Source: Chthonomonadaceae bacterium | GTDB lineage: Bacteria > Armatimonadota > Chthonomonadetes > Chthonomonadales > Chthonomonadaceae | Length of the DNA: 7,774 bases | Direction: 5' to 3' | Assembly: GCA_014377395.1 (NCBI GenBank) | Contig: JACMPS010000028.1 | Location: forward strand, 1-7,774 | Part shown: in pieces, positions 6,712 to 7,774 of the stretch | Layout of the letters: every line of letters starts with the position of its first letter | Position numbering within the stretch: position 1 is the first letter of the stretch | The notes under the pieces: model-generated | The model's input: only the letters and a program-made list of their open reading frames with translations | What the model was told of the DNA's origin: nothing | The model's database searches: none | Made by a program: the position numbers and the translations under genes

Positions 6712-6729
6712 AGTCCACCTTCGTGGACT
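6712..6729 (+). repeat. AGTCCAC/GTGGACT hairpin module, copy 2
   Basis: A perfect 7-bp stem closes a CTTC tetraloop. It follows palindrome copy 2 by a few bases and is followed by GAGAAGTCAG (6730-6739), which recurs exactly at 4914-4923. No T run follows. Confidence 0.7.
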
Positions 6730-6793
6730 GAGAAGTCAGATTACTGAGAGGTTGTGGTTAAGTCACCCGATTGAAGATCATGCTGTATTGACT

Positions 6794-6835
6794 CCCCTCT
6801 CCCTAATGAGCCTAAGCGATTGGTAGGGAGAGGGG
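6794..6835 (+). repeat. 12-bp perfect inverted repeat (CCCCTCTCCCTA / TAGGGAGAGGGG)
   Basis: The arms at 6794-6805 and 6824-6835 are exactly complementary around an 18-base loop. The stem would be stable in RNA or single-stranded DNA. It may help end transcription from either convergent gene, or be a small repeat element of its own. Confidence 0.8.
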
Positions 6836-6848
6836 TTGGGGGTGAGGG
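6826..6848 (+). other. Potential G-quadruplex
   Basis: Four G runs (GGG, GGGG, GGGGG, GGG) are separated by AGA, TT and TGA, which satisfies the standard G3+N1-7 rule. The first two runs are also the right arm of the 12-bp inverted repeat, so hairpin and quadruplex would compete. The motif is on the tsaD-sense strand, downstream of that gene. Confidence 0.6.
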
Positions 6849-6908
6849 CATTAGCGCAAAGCCTCCAGGAGACCCATTCCCTAACGATCAAAGCATAGAG
6901 TGAGCGCA

Positions 6909-6959
6909 CCGGGAAATCAATTCCCCGGCTATAAAAACGCCCCTATCACAAACTCCCGC
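6909..6959 (+). repeat. GGGGAAT-type palindromic module, copy 3, with CACAAACTCC block
   Basis: The palindrome CCGGGAAATCAATTCCCCGG (6909-6928) has arms CCGGGAA and TTCC(C)CGG with one extra C, followed by CTATAAAA and a single unit related to the 38-bp tandem repeat. It agrees with 4550-4600 at 45 of 51 positions. Confidence 0.8.
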
Positions 6960-6974
6960 CCACTTCGCACTTCT

Positions 6975-6996
6975 ATCGCCGCCTCATTTATTCCCC
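6975..6996 (-). repeat. Right arm of a widely spaced 22-bp inverted repeat
   Basis: On the minus strand it reads GGGGAATAAATGAGG and onward, matching the left arm at 6636-6657 with a single difference. The two arms bracket 317 bases of intergenic DNA containing most of the other repeats. Confidence 0.75.
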
Positions 6997-7056
6997 TCTC
7001 CACTCGCTCCGCGCCCCCACTTTCTACGAATCGACTCCCCGGTAGACCCAACCCAC

Positions 7057-7774
7057 TCACCCCCTCCACTCGCGCTGTCGTTCTGCCGCCGCAAGTAGCC
7101 GTGCTTTGGCGTCGGTGAGAACGGCGGGGTCAGTGTGGAGAAAACGTCGCTCCCAACTCTCTTTTCCGCTCATATCCGCGTTATAGAGGCAGACACCCTC
7201 TACCCACGTCGAAAGCACGTCCGAGGCGCGTGAGGCATAAACCAGCGCATTGTAAGGATCATAAGCGGGGATCGAGTGCAGATCGTCTATCCTTACAACG
7301 CAGAGATCGGCACGTTTGCCAACCGTCAGCGAACCGATCTCCGCTTCCAGTCCCAACGCCCTGGCACCGCCCAACGTTGCCATTTCCACCACGTCTTGCG
7401 CGTTCAATACTCCAATTTTGCGGCGGGAAGCGCGTTGCATCAGCACCGCAAAGCGCATCTCCTCGAAAAGATCAATGCTATTGTTGGAGGCAACGCTGTC
7501 CGAGCCTATTCCTATCGGATTTAAGCCTTCTTCGCCCCGCAAAAGCGAGAGCGGCGCGACCCCGTTACCCAGTTTCGCGTTCGACTTCGGGCAGTGCGCC
7601 CAGGCGGTTCCCGTGCGAGAAAGAATAAAGCGGTCACTTGCGGACACCCCCACGCCGTGAACCAGCATCGTGCGCGGACTCAGGCTTCCCCGTGCGTCGA
7701 GGTACGCAACTGTACTCTGCCCTGGAGCCTTCCATTCGATGCCACGACGTGCAAACATCTCGGCGATGCCCCCG
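7057..7774 (-). CDS. Amidohydrolase of the MtaD/SAH-deaminase (TRZ/ATZ) type, N-terminus outside the window
   Basis: The frame is open to the right edge (codons for GGIAE precede the first internal Met at 7758), so the true start and the N-terminal HxH metal motif are not visible. The visible part, about 239 residues, has later hallmarks of metal-dependent deaminases in the TRZ/ATZ group: MLVHGVGVS (a metal-ligand His), HCPKSNAKLGNG with the catalytic-region His, and GIGSDSVASNNSIDLFEEMR, where the Asp is the expected metal and catalytic residue. ARALGLEAEIGSLTVGKRADLCVV is the typical return to the composite beta domain. Family members deaminate 5'-methylthioadenosine, S-adenosylhomocysteine, guanine or triazines. 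The HCPKSN and SDSVASNN forms are closest to MtaD-like nucleoside deaminases, but the substrate is not provable from this part. The stop TGA is at 7059-7057. It converges on tsaD. Confidence 0.88.
   Translation of the reverse strand, partial: GGIAEMFARRGIEWKAPGQSTVAYLDARGSLSPRTMLVHGVGVSASDRFILSRTGTAWAHCPKSNAKLGNGVAPLSLLRGEEGLNPIGIGSDSVASNNSIDLFEEMRFAVLMQRASRRKIGVLNAQDVVEMATLGGARALGLEAEIGSLTVGKRADLCVVRIDDLHSIPAYDPYNALVYASRASDVLSTWVEGVCLYNADMSGKESWERRFLHTDPAVLTDAKARLLAAAERQREWRG

Larger units (their letters stand above)
6630..7056. other. 427-base intergenic region between convergent genes, filled with palindromes
   Basis: No gene is supported here. A short open frame at 6900-7118 runs through repeat DNA and into the 3' end of the minus-strand gene. 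The region holds a 22-bp inverted repeat (6636-6657 and 6975-6996), two GGGGAAT-type palindromes, a GTCCAC hairpin, a CCCCTCTCCCTA hairpin and a G-rich run. No canonical hairpin-plus-T-run terminator is seen for tsaD or for the opposing gene, though the hairpins could serve both. About 60 bases at 6850-6908 and 60 at 6997-7056 show nothing specific. Confidence 0.7.

Overview
The window is bacterial chromosome of moderate GC with compact genes separated by repeat-rich intergenic DNA. I cannot place the organism firmly. A secreted GxGYxYP-family protein, a secreted propeller protein, the conserved rimI-tsaD pair and starts without a clear Shine-Dalgarno sequence would fit an environmental lineage such as Armatimonadota or the Planctomycetota/Verrucomicrobiota group. 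This is a guess from gene content, not from a marker.

Layout. Positions 2-124 hold the 3' end of an unidentified plus-strand gene. Two closely linked plus-strand genes follow (307-2895 and 2900-4492, 4 bases apart), both encoding exported proteins. The first joins an N-terminal amidotransferase-like Rossmann domain to a GxGYxYP module. The second joins a carboxypeptidase-regulatory-like beta-sandwich to a glycosidase-type beta-propeller. Together they look like an extracellular or periplasmic unit for handling glycans or glycoconjugates, but no substrate can be named from sequence. After a 540-base intergenic region carrying a three-copy 38-bp tandem repeat and several palindromic modules, a good sigma70-type promoter (4957-4986) precedes rimI (protein N-acetyltransferase) and tsaD (tRNA t6A synthesis). 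A 427-base intergenic region with palindromes, a potential G-quadruplex and a widely spaced 22-bp inverted repeat lies between tsaD and a converging minus-strand amidohydrolase of the MtaD/SAH-deaminase type. That last gene runs off the right edge.

The most unusual content is not a new enzyme system. It is a modular dispersed-repeat family. Palindromes of the form GGGGAAT-nn-ATTCCCC, followed by GGCTACAAAA, occur three times. A related GCGGAATTCAT module occurs between genes and also, in similar form, inside the coding sequence of the GxGYxYP gene, in the linker between signal peptide and first domain. I see no CRISPR array, transposase, tRNA or rRNA. I found no convincing sign of an undescribed defence or mobile system.
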